Counted from the stretch's first letter, positions 7,922-17,876 are shown. The stretch: DNA of 64,000 nucleotides from Pseudomonadota bacterium (GCA_016719885.1 JADJYF010000026.1:62001-126000), one strand, 5' to 3'. Numbers and translations are program-made. The notes: a model not told the origin generated them from the letters alone.

Positions 7922-9876
7922 ACGTCGCCGCCGATCGCGTCACGCCGCTGCCGCCCCTGTGGCTCGCGCTCGCCCTGCTCGGCTGGGGTCTTTTGACCGA
8001 CAACCTGGCGGGCGCGCTGGTGATGGCGATGCTCATCGAGGGCATTCTTCGTGGCCCGCTGAAATGGGCCATGGCGGAACGCGAATTTCACCGCGCGGCC
8101 GATCTGACCAGCGTGATCTTCGCCCTCATCACGGCCGTGCAGTTCTCGCGCTACTCGGTGCACGGTATCTACGAGATCCTCAAGGTCGCGCCCTACTGCT
8201 TCTTCCCGCTGGTGCTGGTACAGCGCGCCAGCACCGCGCAGACCATCCCCATGAGCGCGCTGTTCTACAGCCTGCGACGTCAGCGTGATTACCGCGCGCG
8301 GCTCGACATCGCGCCCTATTACCTCGCCATGTGCCTGCTGGCGGCGAGCACCGGCGCCGCGCATGACGCGCGCTACGGCGCGTTCTGTGCGGCCATGCTG
8401 CTCGGCATGTTGCTGGCCGTGCGACCGCGCCGCTACGCCTGGACCACCTGGGTGCTGTGCCTCGTCGCGAGCGCCGGGCTCGCGGCGCTGACCCAGTCGG
8501 GCGTGATGCGCGCGCAACGCTGGGTCGAGAACTCGGTGATGTACTGGGTAAACCAGTTTCCTTGGGCGATGAACGATCCGAATCGCGAGGTGACGGCCAT
8601 CGGCACCATCGGTCGACTCAAGCTGTCGGATCAGATCCGACTGCGCGTCATGCCCGGACCGCAGGTGAGAGTGCCACTGTTGTTGCAGGAAGCGAGTTAC
8701 GACGTCTTCCATTTCGGCGCCTGGAGCGCGCAGCAGGCGCCGTTCGCGGCGCTGGACAAGCGCGAAGGCGCGGCGGTGTGGGATCTCGACAACACGCCCG
8801 CCGCATCACGCCCAGGTCTCGAACTGGCGTTGCAACACGCGCGGGAACTGAGCCTCCTGCCGGTGCCGCGCGGCACGCACCGGGTGGCGAGCGACGAGTT
8901 GGCGGAATTGCAGCGCAACCGCTTCGGCAGCCTGATGGCCGAGTCGCCACCCGGCGCGCTGCGCTATACCGTCGAACAGGGCCCGCCCCAGGCCGGCGAG
9001 CCGGCGCCGACTCCCGGCGACAACGCCGTGCCCAGCCAATACCAGGCGCTGCTCGATACCACGCTGGCCGAGATCGGTATCGAACATCTCGACACGGCGC
9101 AGCGTGCCGCGGCCATCCGCGCCTTCTTCCTCGATAACTTCAAGTACAGCCTCGTGCAGTCCGACACCTTCGCGTGGCGCACGCCGCTGGCGGATTTCCT
9201 GCGCAAGACGCGCCGCGGACATTGCGAATATTTCGCCACCGCCAGCGTGCTGCTGCTGCGCGCGGCCGGTATTCCGGCGCGCTACGCAGTGGGCTACGTG
9301 GTCGACGAGTACAGTGCCCTCGAGCGCGCCTACATCGCGCGCGCGCGCCATGCCCACGCCTGGGCGTTGGCCTTCATCGACGGGCAATGGCAAGTCATCG
9401 ATGCCACGCCGGCCGCCTGGTATGAACTCGAGGACGAACGCGCGAGCGGCTGGCAGAGCTTGCAGGATCTGTCCGCGTGGTTGGTGTATCGCTACCAGCG
9501 CCTCGCACAGGCCAAGCTCAGCGACTTCACCGATCAATTGGCGTGGCTGGTGCCGCCACTCGCGGCGCTGCTGTACTGGCGCCTGCGCCGCAGTCCATTG
9601 GCCGTGCGCCGCGCCGCGGCGGCGGCCGCGCCGCTCGAACCGGTGTCATTGCTGGCGCCGCTGCTGGAGCAGCTGGCCGCGCAGGGCCTGCGCCCCGCGC
9701 CGGGCGAAACCGTCGCCCGTTTCCTGACGCGCGCCGCGCCGGAGAACCGCGGCGGCGTGCCGCGCAATGAGCTGGTACGGCTCTATTACAGCGTTCGCTA
9801 TGGCACGGCCACGCCGGCACTCAAGGCGCGCTTCGAAGATAGCCTGCGTGCCTATTGCGGCGAGCTAGTGCCCTAG
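7918..9876 (+). CDS. TgpA-type transglutaminase-like membrane protein
   Basis: This 652-residue protein has an N-terminal bundle of about five to six membrane helices (residues 10-195). A periplasmic transglutaminase-like domain (about 360-510) carries the catalytic triad: Cys in RRGHCEYFATASVLLLRAAG, His in RHAHAWALAF and Asp in QVIDATPAAW. Another membrane helix (about 540-560) and a DUF4129-like C-terminus (ENRGGVPRNELVRLYYSVRYG) follow. TgpA proteins are inner-membrane, periplasm-facing and essential in Pseudomonas aeruginosa; the substrate is unknown. It is the last gene of the MoxR operon, and its tail overlaps the tail of the convergent 9865-10599 gene by 12 bases. Confidence 0.92.
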   Translation: MNVAADRVTPLPPLWLALALLGWGLLTDNLAGALVMAMLIEGILRGPLKWAMAEREFHRAADLTSVIFALITAVQFSRYSVHGIYEILKVAPYCFFPLVLVQRASTAQTIPMSALFYSLRRQRDYRARLDIAPYYLAMCLLAASTGAAHDARYGAFCAAMLLGMLLAVRPRRYAWTTWVLCLVASAGLAALTQSGVMRAQRWVENSVMYWVNQFPWAMNDPNREVTAIGTIGRLKLSDQIRLRVMPGPQVRVPLLLQEASYDVFHFGAWSAQQAPFAALDKREGAAVWDLDNTPAASRPGLELALQHARELSLLPVPRGTHRVASDELAELQRNRFGSLMAESPPGALRYTVEQGPPQAGEPAPTPGDNAVPSQYQALLDTTLAEIGIEHLDTAQRAAAIRAFFLDNFKYSLVQSDTFAWRTPLADFLRKTRRGHCEYFATASVLLLRAAGIPARYAVGYVVDEYSALERAYIARARHAHAWALAFIDGQWQVIDATPAAWYELEDERASGWQSLQDLSAWLVYRYQRLAQAKLSDFTDQLAWLVPPLAALLYWRLRRSPLAVRRAAAAAAPLEPVSLLAPLLEQLAAQGLRPAPGETVARFLTRAAPENRGGVPRNELVRLYYSVRYGTATPALKARFEDSLRAYCGELVP

Positions 9877-10599
9877 ACTGCCCAGCGCTTCGCGGAAGCG
9901 CAGCCGTTCTTCGACCGAGTCGAGCTGGCGGATGAAATGGTCGGCAACCAGCGGCGGAATGAGGCCCTGGAACACCGCGCGCCGCTTCTCGTCCAGCGAC
10001 AGGCCCGGGCATTCGAGAAACGCCAGCGGCTCAATCGCGCCGCGTTCCAGCATGAGGGCGTTTTCATTGGCGATGTCGCGCATCACCGCGTGACTGGGCG
10101 TCAGGCGGCCCTGCACGAACGTCGCGGACGCCAGGCGGTTGTCGTAGATGGCGCGGATCTCGAGCTTGTAACCACCGATCAGGATGGGATTGATGGTTTC
10201 CTCGAGCTGCGATTCGAGGTTGGTCACGCGTGTCAGCACCAGTTCCGACCAGTCGGTGCCAGGCTCCTGGAAGCGCGCAATCGCGGCATAGATCTCGACG
10301 ATGTTGTTGATGGTGAGCGCGCGGTAGACGTCGTGGATGAAGGCGTAATTGCGCGCCGCCACCAGCGCGTCGAAGTGCGTGAAACCCAGGGCCCGTTGCA
10401 CTGCTTCCAGGCCTGGCACCGCGGCATTGAAGCCCAGCCCACACAACAGTTGCGGCACGCGCAAGCCGAGTTGCTGTGCAAGTTGTTCACGGCGCAGATC
10501 GGCGTCCAAGGTCGCCGCCGAGCGCGTCGCGGAAAAGATCGCCAGCAACTCGTCGGCGCCGGCGCGCAGCAAGGTGTCGAAGGAAAACACCGGCGCCAC
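9865..10599 (-). CDS. unrecognised 244-residue protein
   Basis: I do not recognise this family. The protein is soluble and mostly helical. It has an N-terminal FDTLLRAGADELLAIF, a central segment LVAARNYAFIHDVYRALT and a C-terminal region rich in acidic and basic residues. No metal, nucleotide or PLP motif stands out. It begins four bases after the stop of the Rieske fusion gene, so the two are almost certainly one transcript and may work together. The GTG at 10599 sits almost on the ribosome site GAGGGG; the in-frame GTG at 10590 has better spacing. The codon-position GC bias is like that of its neighbours, so it looks like a genuine gene. Confidence 0.6.
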   Translation of the reverse strand: MAPVFSFDTLLRAGADELLAIFSATRSAATLDADLRREQLAQQLGLRVPQLLCGLGFNAAVPGLEAVQRALGFTHFDALVAARNYAFIHDVYRALTINNIVEIYAAIARFQEPGTDWSELVLTRVTNLESQLEETINPILIGGYKLEIRAIYDNRLASATFVQGRLTPSHAVMRDIANENALMLERGAIEPLAFLECPGLSLDEKRRAVFQGLIPPLVADHFIRQLDSVEERLRFREALGSLGH

Positions 10600-10602
10600 C
10601 CC

Positions 10603-11262
10603 TCAGTCCTGCCACTGCACCATCACGCGCCCGCCGCGCAGCGTGACCGGCAGTTCGCTCAAGCCCCATTTGTCGCCGCGGCTGCAGCGCCCGTCCGGCA
10701 GCGTGAACTGCCAACCGTGCTGCGCGCAGGTGACCTGCGCGCCCTTGATGCCGCTGGTCATGAGTTCCATGCCCTGGTGCGAGCAATAAGCCTTGAAGGC
10801 CCGCACCGCACCGCCCTCGCGCCACAGCAGCAAGGGATAACGACCGCTGTTGCGCTTGACGGTCTGACGCTCCGGCAACTGGTCGAGCGCGCATACATCC
10901 AGCGTTTCGCCGCGCGGCGCTGCCACCGGCGCCGCTTCGTCATCGTGCAAGGACAGCTCGGCGAAGCCCTCCACGCCGTGCTCGATCAAAACATCCACCG
11001 CCCACACGATGCGGCTCAGCCCCAAGGCCGGGAATGCCATCATCAAGGCGTCAAGGATCTCGTCGGGACTGGCGCCGACTTCCAGCGCCCTGCGCGTGTA
11101 CTGCACGAGACCGAGCTCGGTCTCGACCGCGACCTTGGTGATGACTGAAATCAAGGCGCGCGTCTTGGGATCGAGCCGACTGCCATTGTCTTTCAGGAAT
11201 TTGAAATAGGCGCCCATCGCTTGCGGGCGCGCCTTCATGAGGTAATCGAGTGCGCGGCTCAT
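10603..11262 (-). CDS. fusion of AhpD/carboxymuconolactone-decarboxylase-like domain and Rieske [2Fe-2S] domain
   Basis: This encodes 219 residues. Residues 1-105 look like a CMD/AhpD helical domain (DPKTRALISVITKVAVETE, then RRALEVGASPDEILDALMM). The CxxC redox pair expected after the ETELG helix is absent, so peroxidase chemistry of the AhpD type is unlikely. Residues 118-215 are a Rieske domain with both ligand boxes intact: Cys160-x-His162 (YCSHQG) and Cys179-x2-His182 (CAQHGWQF). The Rieske half could pass electrons to a partner oxygenase or dehydrogenase. The fusion order is CMD then Rieske. It is transcribed with the unrecognised downstream gene at 9865-10599. Confidence 0.8.
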   Translation of the reverse strand: MSRALDYLMKARPQAMGAYFKFLKDNGSRLDPKTRALISVITKVAVETELGLVQYTRRALEVGASPDEILDALMMAFPALGLSRIVWAVDVLIEHGVEGFAELSLHDDEAAPVAAPRGETLDVCALDQLPERQTVKRNSGRYPLLLWREGGAVRAFKAYCSHQGMELMTSGIKGAQVTCAQHGWQFTLPDGRCSRGDKWGLSELPVTLRGGRVMVQWQD

Positions 11263-11367
11263 GTGTCACCGTCGAGGTTGCGGGTCTTGCGGCGCGCCGG
11301 GGCGCATCGCGATGACCTCATTCTAAGCACGTGGCGCGCGCCTGCCCATGAGCAGGGCCACGCGTGC

Positions 11368-14300
11368 TCACGCGCCACCTTCCAGCAGCGACAGCGCGGC
11401 GGCGATGTCGTCGGCCACGATGCGCGTCGGCGCACCGAGTTCGGGCGCGAATACGCTGACACGATAGTCTTCCAGCATGAGATGAAGCTTGCGCAACGCC
11501 GGACCTTGTTCGCCGGCGGCGTCCTGCAGGGCCTGCAAGCGTCGCGCCAGCGGCTCGACGCTTTCGAGCTTGCGCAGGTCCTTGCCGGGATTGGAATCGA
11601 CGCGCTCCAGTCGCCGCGCGATGGCGTCCAGCGATCGCGACACGCGCGCCAGCCCGGCGTCATCGAGGTGATCCATGGCGAGCGGCCCGAGCAACAGCTT
11701 CAACTGCCGCTCGAGATCGTCGCGGGCGGCCGGCGGCGCCTTGCCGATGGCCGTGCGCATGCTGGCGGCGCGCCGCATGAGAACGAGCAGGCCATGGGCG
11801 TGGCTCGGGATGTCACTTGCCAGCCGCGCCTGGAAACGGCTGAACAAGGCCGCGTACTCGTCGGCCGCGCGCGGTGCGTCGTCCGCCACCAGCAGGCGCC
11901 GCGCCACACCCAGCGCCAGTGCTGCCAACGGCGGGTGCTGGTGGCCGAACAGCGCTGACAGAAGGCCGAGTTCGCGCGCCTCGGCCAAGCCGCGCGTCAA
12001 CTGACGGACGGCGCTGCCCGCATCCAGGCACAACAGGCGCGCCACGCCGCGACGATGCAGCGCCTCGGCTTGTGCCTCGTCATCCAACACCTTGAGCGCC
12101 ACGCAATCCCGTTCGTCGACCAGGGCCGGGTAACCGCGCAGGCGTGTCCCGCCCGCATCGGTTTCCACTTCGCGCGGCAGGCGGGGGAAGCTCCAGCCGG
12201 ACTGCGAGCGGCCGGCCAGGTGCCAGTCGACGGCGGCGCTGTGCTGCCGGGCATCCGCGCCGTGCACACCGAGCAGGCGCGCGACGTCGCGCGTCTCTTC
12301 GCGCACCTCGCCGTGATCGTCCAGCAGGATGAGCAGCATGCGTTGATGTGGTTCGAGCACGGCATCGTCGAAGGAGCTTGCCGGCCAAGGCAGCCCGGTG
12401 ATGCGTTCCAGCGCAGTCGCCAAGGCCACCGGTAAAGGGCCGTCGAGATGGGCGAGCGCCTCCACGCAGGCCATTGCGAATTCGCGGATCGGCGACACCA
12501 GTCGCCGGCGCGCCTTGGGCTGCGCACGCAGCAGCGCGGCGACCTTGTCGCTCAACATGCCCGGCACCAGGCGGTCGACATCATCGGGCCGGAGGCGCGT
12601 CAACAGCACCAAGGGCAATCGCACGCTCACGCCGTCGTGGGCATGGCCGGGCTCGAAGCGATAGGCGAGCGCGCAGTCGGTACCGCCTATGGAAAGCTGC
12701 TCCGGAAACAACCAGGCCTGCACCGAGGCGAACTGCTCGGTGGTGATGTCGGCCTCGGTCATGCACAGGCTTGCGCCGCGCGCCGGGTCTTCGCGCAGCC
12801 ACGCCAGGAGATCGCGCCGCGTCGCGATGGTGGCCGGCAGGCGCTGCTCGTAGAAGTCGTGCAACTGTTCGGCGCCGACCAGCAGATCACGTCGCCGCGC
12901 GCGTTCCTCGAGCGCGCGCACGCGTGCCAGCAGTGCGCGGTTGTAGCCGAGGAAGCCGACTTCCTCGCCGAGTTCGCCGGCCATGAGCCCGCTGTCGATG
13001 AAGATGCCACGTGCCGCCTGCGCATCGATGCGCACGTAATCGACCAACCGCGCGTTGCTGATGGTCAGGCCATACAGGCGCAGGATCTCGGTGGCGCGCA
13101 CGCAGCCGCGCTTCACGTCCCAATGGGGCGCCTCGTAATTGCGCTTGATGAGATGCTGCCCCACCTGCTCCAGCCATTGCGGCTCGATGCGCGCGGCGAT
13201 GCGCGCGTAGCGTTCGCGCGTCTCGATCACTTCCGCGGCCACCACCCACGGCGCCGCGCGTCGCGCCAGCACCGACGAGGGATGAAGCTGGAAGCTCATG
13301 CTACGACAGCCGCTGTAATGATCGACCTGCCACTCGCCGACCTGGCTCAGGAAGCCCGCCGCCAGCGCGGTGTGGATACATTTGTAGGTGGCCGGCAGCG
13401 GATTGCGCGGCAAGGCGGCATCGGCGGCGAGCTTGCTCAAGGTGTCGTGGAGCTGCGTCCATTCAGCCATGCGTGCCGCCGACAGGAAGCGACGGCGACA
13501 CACCCGCTGCTGCTTCTTGGGCGGCGACAGGCGCAGCTCCTTGGCAAACGGCCACGCGCGCAGGAACCACATGAAGTCCGAGCGCTTGTCGGCGAACGCT
13601 GCGTGCGCGCGATCGGCCGCGTCGCGCGCCTCGTGCGGTCGCTCGCGCGGATCGGCGATGCTGAGCGCCGCTACGATCACCAGGCATTCGGTCAGGCAGC
13701 CGAGCTTGCTGGCGGCGTCCAGCACGCGCGCCAGGCGCGGGTCGATGGGAAAGCGTGCGAGCTGCGCGCCGAGCGCGGTCAGTTCGCGCCCGGCATCGAG
13801 CGCACCGATCTCCTGCAGCACCAGGTAGGCGTCCTTGATGAGACGAATCGACGGCGCCTCGGCGAAGGCGAAGCTCTCGACGTCGGCGATGCCCATGGCT
13901 TTGAGCTTCAATACCACGCCCGCCAGGTTGGTGCGCTGGATCTCGGGTTCGATGCGCGGACGCCGCGCGAGGTAATCCTCTTCGCTGTACAGCCTGATGC
14001 AGATACCGGCGGACTCGCGCCCGCAGCGGCCGCTGCGCTGGTCGGCGTTGGCCTGCGGAATCTTCTCGACCGGCAGCTGCTGCAGTTTGCGGCGCGGGCT
14101 GTAGCGGCTGATGCGCGCCAGGCCGGTGTCGACCACGTGCCGCACGCGCGGCACCGTCAACGAGGTCTCGGCGACGTTGGTGGCCAGGATCACGCGGCGC
14201 CGTGGCCCCGGCTCGAAGATGCGCGCCTGGCGCGCCGCGCCGAGGCGCGCGTAGAGCGTGAAGATGTCGGTGTCCGCGAAATGGGCGCGGCCGATGCGCT

Positions 14301-15348
14301 GCGCCGCCTCGCGGATCTCGCGTTCGCCGGGCAGGAACACCAGCACGTCACCGCGTGCTTCGGCATCGAGTTCGCGGATGGCCTCGACGATGGCGTCGTC
14401 GACATCGAGCTCTTCGTCTTCGGCCGGCGGCGGCCGGTAACGGATCTCGATCGGGTAAGAGCGATCGGGAATGACGTAGCTGACGGCGTCGTCAAAGAAG
14501 CGTTCGAAGACCCCGGCATCGATGGTCGCCGAGGTCAGGATCAGTTTCAGATCCGGCCGTACCGCCAGCACCTGCTTCAGATAGCCGATCAGGAAATCGA
14601 CATTGAGCGAGCGCTCGTGCACCTCGTCGATGATGAGGGTGTCGTACTGGGTCAGGCGCGGGTCGTGGTGGATCTCGTTCAGCAGGATGCCGTCGGTCAT
14701 GAGCTTGACGCGCGCCACGGGCTCGAGATTGTCGTCGAAGCGTACGCAATGACCGACCGCGCGTCCGGGCACGGTGGCGGTCTCTTCGGCCAGGCGCCGG
14801 GCGATGGCACGCGCCGCGATGCGACGCGGCTGGGTATGACCGATGCGCCCCGCCACGCCGCGCCCGAGACGCAGACACAGCTTGGGCAGCTGGGTGGATT
14901 TGCCGCAGCCGGTCTCACCGCTCACGATCACGACCTGGTGCCGTGTCACCAGTTCGGCGATGGCCTCGGCATGGGCGGTGAACGGCAAGCCGGCGGGAAA
15001 TTCGAGACGCAGCGGCAGCGTCGCACGCCGCGCGCGAACCTCGCGCGAACGCTCGAGATCGGTGCGTATTTCACCCAAGCGCCGCTCCACGTAGTCCGCG
15101 CGCAGCTTGCGCCCCCGACCGCGCAACTTGCGCCGCAGCACACGTATGCGCTCCGCCAGCCGATATTGGTCGTGGAGCAGGCAGGCGCCGAGTTCGGATT
15201 CGAGCGCCTGCAACACTTCGCGCCACGGCGGTGCGGTGGTGGCGGCCGCGCTGGCGATGCCAAGCGGGTTCACGGGTGGACGCGTCGCGCGCGGCCCGCA
15301 TTCGGTTCGTTCGCGGCGCGGCGGCCGGCGACACGGACAGGCGGGCAA
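11368..15348 (-). CDS. hrpA: ATP-dependent RNA helicase HrpA
   Basis: This encodes 1326 residues, the usual HrpA length. The DEAH-box core is complete: Walker A VSGETGCGKSTQLPK near residue 144, the helicase motif II IIDEVHERSLNVDF, motif III LTSATID and motif VI RSGRCGRESAG. HA2 and OB-fold regions and the long HrpA-specific C-terminal part (DUF3418) follow. HrpA is a 3'-5' helicase that rescues stalled ribosomes. The open frame begins at a TTG (15348). A GTG at 15273 may be the real start, since the first 25 residues are basic, low-complexity and not conserved. It stands alone, divergent from the PP2C gene. Confidence 0.95.
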   Translation of the reverse strand: MPACPCRRPPRRERTECGPRATRPPVNPLGIASAAATTAPPWREVLQALESELGACLLHDQYRLAERIRVLRRKLRGRGRKLRADYVERRLGEIRTDLERSREVRARRATLPLRLEFPAGLPFTAHAEAIAELVTRHQVVIVSGETGCGKSTQLPKLCLRLGRGVAGRIGHTQPRRIAARAIARRLAEETATVPGRAVGHCVRFDDNLEPVARVKLMTDGILLNEIHHDPRLTQYDTLIIDEVHERSLNVDFLIGYLKQVLAVRPDLKLILTSATIDAGVFERFFDDAVSYVIPDRSYPIEIRYRPPPAEDEELDVDDAIVEAIRELDAEARGDVLVFLPGEREIREAAQRIGRAHFADTDIFTLYARLGAARQARIFEPGPRRRVILATNVAETSLTVPRVRHVVDTGLARISRYSPRRKLQQLPVEKIPQANADQRSGRCGRESAGICIRLYSEEDYLARRPRIEPEIQRTNLAGVVLKLKAMGIADVESFAFAEAPSIRLIKDAYLVLQEIGALDAGRELTALGAQLARFPIDPRLARVLDAASKLGCLTECLVIVAALSIADPRERPHEARDAADRAHAAFADKRSDFMWFLRAWPFAKELRLSPPKKQQRVCRRRFLSAARMAEWTQLHDTLSKLAADAALPRNPLPATYKCIHTALAAGFLSQVGEWQVDHYSGCRSMSFQLHPSSVLARRAAPWVVAAEVIETRERYARIAARIEPQWLEQVGQHLIKRNYEAPHWDVKRGCVRATEILRLYGLTISNARLVDYVRIDAQAARGIFIDSGLMAGELGEEVGFLGYNRALLARVRALEERARRRDLLVGAEQLHDFYEQRLPATIATRRDLLAWLREDPARGASLCMTEADITTEQFASVQAWLFPEQLSIGGTDCALAYRFEPGHAHDGVSVRLPLVLLTRLRPDDVDRLVPGMLSDKVAALLRAQPKARRRLVSPIREFAMACVEALAHLDGPLPVALATALERITGLPWPASSFDDAVLEPHQRMLLILLDDHGEVREETRDVARLLGVHGADARQHSAAVDWHLAGRSQSGWSFPRLPREVETDAGGTRLRGYPALVDERDCVALKVLDDEAQAEALHRRGVARLLCLDAGSAVRQLTRGLAEARELGLLSALFGHQHPPLAALALGVARRLLVADDAPRAADEYAALFSRFQARLASDIPSHAHGLLVLMRRAASMRTAIGKAPPAARDDLERQLKLLLGPLAMDHLDDAGLARVSRSLDAIARRLERVDSNPGKDLRKLESVEPLARRLQALQDAAGEQGPALRKLHLMLEDYRVSVFAPELGAPTRIVADDIAAALSLLEGGA

Positions 15349-15409
15349 GTCGGGAAGGCTTCGGACACGGCCCAGTATACCCAGCCCTCGGGTGTCCCCG
15401 CGCGGCCCC

Positions 15410-15437
15410 TTGATGGCGGGGCGCCGTCTTTCATAAT
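15410..15437 (+). promoter_or_regulatory. probable sigma-70-type promoter for the PP2C-SUMF1 gene
   Basis: TTGATG (15410-15415) and CATAAT (15432-15437) are 16 bases apart, about 70 bases ahead of the TTG start at 15506. The spacing and both hexamers are acceptable. The assignment rests on inspection only. Confidence 0.4.
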
Positions 15438-15505
15438 TCCAATGGCACTGCTAACATGCGAGCGCTTCTTAAGGTGACTGCACAACCTCAAAAGAGAATC
15501 TGCCT

Positions 15506-17390
15506 TTGAGCGTCTTAAGCTTCGACATCTCAGGATCGCAGATAGACGGGGCTCGGGACTATCAGGAAGACGCGTTCCTGATCACGCACCTCGGAGACGC
15601 TGACGCTGACTCGGCCGGCTCCATGGTGATCGTGGCTGACGGCATGGGCGGCCACGCCGCCGGCAACGTCGCCAGCAACATGGCGGTGCAGACCTTCAAC
15701 CGCCACCTGTCCAAGAATTTCCCCAACGAGAACATTTCGAACGTTCTCTACGAAGCCGTGCTGCAGGCCAACGGCTCGATCACCGCCACCGTGTCCGAAA
15801 CCGCCGCGCTCAAGGGCATGGGTTGCACCCTGGTCGCGTGCGTGCTGGAGCGCGGTCAACTGCGCTGGGTCAGCGTCGGCGACAGCCACCTGTACCTGCT
15901 GCGCAACGGCGATCTGAGCAAGAAGAACGCCGACCACAGTTACGGCGGCTTCCTCGATCGCATGGCCGAAGCCGGCACGCCGGTGGAAGCCGAGGCCGGC
16001 TTCTCGCGCAACATGCTGATGAGCGCGCTGACCGGCGACGACATCGCCGAGATCGACTGTCCGGAATCGCCGCTGCCCTTGAAACGCGGCGACCGCGTGA
16101 TCCTCTCCAGCGATGGCCTGGATACGCTGGACAAGCAACAGATCATCGACATCTGCGCGGCGCAGGCGACGCCCAAGGCCTGCGTCGACGCCTTGCTGCA
16201 GGCGGTCAACGATGCCGGCGCACCGCGCCAGGACAACACCACCGTCATAGTCATCGACGTCATCGAGAAAGCCGAGGCGCCGCTTGAGATCGCCGCCGCG
16301 CCGGCACCGCGCCTCGAAGAAATTTCGCCGCAGCCCGCGCCGGCCCGCGTCAGCGCACGGTCGCTGCCGACGGTGGAAGACGACGAACCGCGCAGGGGCA
16401 CCATGGGCATGGTGGTCGGCATCGTGCTGGCGCTGCTCGCGCTCGGCGGGGGCGGCTACTGGTACTGGATGCAGAACCAGGGCAAGACGCCGGTCGCCAC
16501 CGTCGACAAACCCGAGCTCGACATCGAGGCGGAAGCCGAGCCGGGCGGCCGAAACGGCCACCGTCGCGCCGGCCGAAGCGACCACCGCAAGCAAGCCGCC
16601 ATCGGCAAGTGCCGCCGCCGAGCCGGCGCAGGCCGCCACGGAAACGGCGCCGCCGTCCAAACGCGGCCAGTTCCGCGACGCACTGCGCGGTGGCGGCCAG
16701 GGCCCGCTCATGACCTGGGTGCCGGCAGGCACGTTCACCATGGGCAATCCGCTGGCGCTGACCGCGGACGAGCGCCCCGAGCACAGCGTCGCGGTCAAGC
16801 CGTTCGCCATCGGCGTGCATGAAGTGACGGTGGGCGACTACCGCAAGTTCGCCCAGGCGACCGGCGCCAAGATGCCGAAACTCGGCCCGATGGCCGATCA
16901 GAACGATATCCCGATCACTTTCCTGTCCTGGAACGACGCCTTGGCCTACGCCAAGTGGTTGTCGCAGCAGACCGGCAAGGAATACAGCCTGCCGAGCGAA
17001 GCGCAATGGGAATACGCGGCGCGCGCCGGCACCAGTACACCCTATTGGTGGGGGCGCGGCATCGGTCGGGGCAATGCGCATTGTTTTGCCTGCGATACCG
17101 GTCTCGATCCGCGCCAACCGACCGCGGTCGGGCGCTTCAAGCCCAATGCCTTCGGCCTCCATGACACCTCCGGCAACGCGCAGGAATGGGTCTACGACTG
17201 TTTCCACTCGAGCTACGAGGGCGCGCCTGGCGACGGTGGCGTGTTCGAAGGTGGCGATTGCGCGGTGCGCGTGCTGCGCGGTGGCGGCTATGGTTCGGGA
17301 CCGGATCGACTGACCAACTCGGCACGCGACAAGCTGCGCGTGGAGCGCGGCAACGACCAGTCGGGCCTGCGCGTGGTGCGGCGTAACTGA
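15506..17390 (+). pseudogene. PP2C phosphatase - transmembrane - SUMF1-like fusion, interrupted by a +1 frameshift
   Basis: Two overlapping frames make one protein. The first (from a TTG at 15506) is a PP2C Ser/Thr phosphatase, residues 1-255, with RDYQEDAF, VADGMGGHAAG and VILSSDGLD carrying the metal-binding acidic residues. A Pro/Ala linker and one membrane helix (MGMVVGIVLALLALGGGGYWY) follow. At 16541-16550 (ccgggcggcc) one extra G shifts the frame; removing it joins EAEAEP directly to AAETATVAPAEA in the second frame. That frame encodes a SUMF1/FGE-like domain (PLMTWVPAGTFTMGN, EVTVGDYRKFAQ, LPSEAQWEYAARAG, TSGNAQEWVYDC, VLRGGGYGSG). The C-terminus lacks the catalytic cysteine of true formylglycine-generating enzymes, so this is probably a binding or sensor domain outside the membrane. 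The shift may be real inactivation or a sequence error. Confidence 0.85.
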
Positions 17391-17429
17391 CGCCGACGCG
17401 CGCGCCTTGACCAGCTGCCGGGGCGTCTG

Positions 17430-17876
17430 GTGTTTACCCCCAATCTCGCGCTGCCGGCCGCCATCGAAGGCAGTTGTCACTGCCGCAACCTGCGTTACAC
17501 CTTGCACTGGCGCCTCGCCGAGGCGCCGACCCTGCGCGCCTGCGGTTGCGACTATTGCAGCCGCCACGGTGCGTTGTGGACGTCCCATCCCGAGGCGCCG
17601 GTCACCCTCACCATCGCGGATCAATCCTTGGTGTTGCCCTACCGTTTCGGCACCGGCAGCGCTGATTTTCTGCTCTGTCGCCGCTGCGGCATCCTGAGCT
17701 TGACGCGCTGCGAGTTCGAGGACGGCGCGCGAACCGTGGTCAACGCCAACACCTTCGATACGCTGTCGCTCGCGCAGTGTGCCCGCATCAGCACCGATTT
17801 CGATGCCGAGAATCTCGACCAGCGTCTCGCGCGGCGCCAGCGCAACTGGTCGCCCTTGACGATGGTGGCCACATGA
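17430..17876 (+). CDS. GFA/CENP-V-type zinc-binding protein
   Basis: This 148-residue protein has the cysteine pattern of the GFA (glutathione-dependent formaldehyde-activating enzyme-like) fold: GSCHCRNLRYTLHW, ACGCDYCSRHG and LCRRCGIL, binding two zinc ions. Despite the name, most members have no demonstrated formaldehyde activity. The start is a GTG at 17430 and the stop overlaps the ltaE ATG (ATGA), so the two genes are coupled. Confidence 0.85.
   Translation: MFTPNLALPAAIEGSCHCRNLRYTLHWRLAEAPTLRACGCDYCSRHGALWTSHPEAPVTLTIADQSLVLPYRFGTGSADFLLCRRCGILSLTRCEFEDGARTVVNANTFDTLSLAQCARISTDFDAENLDQRLARRQRNWSPLTMVAT

Noticed and set aside
12448..15477. Very long open frame on the plus strand opposite hrpA (about 1000 codons)
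   Set aside because: It is antisense to a complete HrpA, rich in Arg/His/Ala/Gln with no family similarity, as expected from GC-rich codon bias.
16700..17390. True formylglycine-generating enzyme
   Set aside because: The C-terminal catalytic cysteine region is absent (RDKLRVERGNDQSG), so only a SUMF1-like fold is claimed.
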